Below the pieces are notes generated by a model. The model saw only the letters and a list, made by a program, of their open reading frames with translations. It was not told where the DNA came from and searched no databases. The position numbers and the translations under genes are program-made. A stretch of 64,000 bases of DNA from contig NZ_JBBHDV010000006.1 in NCBI RefSeq assembly GCF_037478135.1, positions 1 to 64,000 of the forward strand, read 5' to 3'. The DNA is from Denitratimonas sp037478135. Lineage in GTDB: Bacteria; Pseudomonadota; Gammaproteobacteria; Xanthomonadales; Xanthomonadaceae. Positions 63,074 to 64,000 of the stretch are shown here, piece by piece. Each line of letters starts with the position of its first letter. The first letter of the stretch is position 1.

Positions 63074-64000
63074 ATGTCCAGGAACGCCGCCTCCCCGGCG
63101 AAGGCCGCCGAACACACGCCGCTGATGAAGCAGTTCTTCGCGGCCAAGGCCGAACATGCAGACGTGCTGCTGTTCTTCCGCATGGGCGATTTCTACGAGC
63201 TGTTCTACGACGATGCGCGCAAGGCCGCGCGGCTGCTGGATATCACCCTGACCCAGCGCGGCAGTTCCGGCGGCGCGCCGATCCCTATGGCCGGGGTGCC
63301 GGCGCATTCCTACGAAGGCTATCTGGCGCGGCTGGTGGCGCTGGGCGAATCGGTCGCCATCTGCGAACAGATCGGTGATCCGGCCCAGTCCAAGGGGCTG
63401 GTGGAACGCCGCGTGGTGCGTATCGTCACGCCCGGCACCGTCACCGACGAAGCCCTGCTGCACGAACGCCGCGACACCTTGCTGATGGCGGTCGCACCAG
63501 CCCGCGACGGCTTCGGGCTGGCCTGGGCTGATCTGGCTTCCGGACGTTTTCTGGTCAACGAAGTGGCCGACGAAGACGCCCTCGCGGCTGAACTGGCACG
63601 ACTGGAACCGGCCGAACTGCTGCTGCCGGACGAAGACGGCGCCCCGCACTGGCTCACCAGCCGCGATGGCGTGCGCCGCCGTGCGCCGTGGCTGTTCGAT
63701 GCCGACGCCTGCCGCCGCCAGCTGCTGCGCTTCTTTCAATTACACGATCTTTCCGGCTTCGGGCTGGAAGAGCGGCCACGCGCCACCGCCGCCGCCGGCG
63801 CGCTGCTGGCCTATGTCGAAGAAACCCAGAAGCAACGCCTGCCGCATCTGTCTTCTATCGCCTTCGAATCGGCCGACGACGGCATCGCGATGAACGCCGC
63901 CACGCGCCGCCATCTGGAACTGGATTCGCGCACCGACGGCAACCTGCGCCACACCCTGCTGGGCGTGGTCGATTCCAGCATCACGCCGATGGGCGGGCGC
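63074..64000 (+). CDS. mutS: DNA mismatch repair protein MutS (5' part)
   Basis: The first 309 codons of MutS, cut by the window edge. It contains the mismatch-recognition domain with F-F-R-M-G-D-F-Y-E-L-F-Y-D-D (the conserved Phe-x-Glu that contacts the mismatch), L-T-Q-R-G and I-P-M-A-G-V-P-x-H-S, the connector domain (V-T-P-G-T-V-T-D-E), and the start of the lever domain (L-E-L...N-L-R-H-T-L-L). ATG at 63074 has AGGA 6 bases upstream. The Walker ATPase domain lies beyond the window. Confidence 0.97.
   Translation, partial: MSRNAASPAKAAEHTPLMKQFFAAKAEHADVLLFFRMGDFYELFYDDARKAARLLDITLTQRGSSGGAPIPMAGVPAHSYEGYLARLVALGESVAICEQIGDPAQSKGLVERRVVRIVTPGTVTDEALLHERRDTLLMAVAPARDGFGLAWADLASGRFLVNEVADEDALAAELARLEPAELLLPDEDGAPHWLTSRDGVRRRAPWLFDADACRRQLLRFFQLHDLSGFGLEERPRATAAAGALLAYVEETQKQRLPHLSSIAFESADDGIAMNAATRRHLELDSRTDGNLRHTLLGVVDSSITPMGGR

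Overview
The window is GC-rich chromosomal DNA from a gammaproteobacterium, most likely of the order Lysobacterales (Xanthomonadales). That placement rests on protein character (lipoproteins and signal peptides, a pilMNOPQ cluster divergent from penicillin-binding protein 1A, a DedA-PAP2-LssY fusion, the Bat/MoxR cluster) and on REP-like palindromes; no ribosomal RNA is present to confirm it. I see no rRNA, tRNA, CRISPR array, insertion sequence or prophage.

Layout. 0.1-4.4 kb: a PfkB sugar/nucleoside kinase, a HAD phosphatase overlapping pgk, and hemN behind a perfect FNR-type box. 4.4-5.9 kb: a small accessory island with a VapB/ParD-like antitoxin, a ParE/RelE-like toxin and a translationally coupled HEPN-like plus LOTUS protein. 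6-11.7 kb: an HSDL2-like dehydrogenase, a DedA-PAP2-LssY membrane protein, an SGNH hydrolase, alaA and a DUF924 protein. 11.8-15.4 kb: a tandem exported TldD/TldE-like pair. 15.4-20.2 kb: a repeat-rich spacer, transketolase, an Lgt-like/TlpA fusion and a dicarboxylate-type symporter. 20.3-27.3 kb: a moxR-DUF58-DUF4381-batA-batBC-batD operon. 27.4-28.6 kb: a cNMP-EAL phosphodiesterase.

28.8-36.6 kb: the type IV pilus operon pilMNOPQ followed by a large Ig-like lipoprotein gene and a very strong terminator. mrcA (ponA) is divergent from it. 40-49 kb: gltA, rpmE2, mscK, a membrane protein, infC (with an apparent AUA start) and thrS. The thrS-infC order is conserved, but rpmI-rplT do not follow. 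49.5-56 kb: a lipoprotein Dcp peptidase, miaA, a small accessory patch (HTH remnant, small ORF plus nucleotidyltransferase) and a secreted S9 peptidase. 56.3-59.4 kb: a nitric oxide reductase operon with a diheme NorC, under an FNR/Dnr-type box. 59.6-64 kb: a UbiB-family kinase-like protein, a TerC-CBS-CorC protein and the 5' part of mutS.

How it fits together. Two FNR/CRP-type palindromes (hemN and nor) suggest oxygen/NO-responsive control of haem synthesis and NO detoxification or denitrification. The pil operon and mrcA share an intergenic region. The accessory material is limited to two toxin-antitoxin-like patches. Coordinates of starts were corrected where a ribosome binding site, signal peptide, family alignment or overlapping regulatory box decided the question. 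All functional calls come from reading the sequence; no database search was run.
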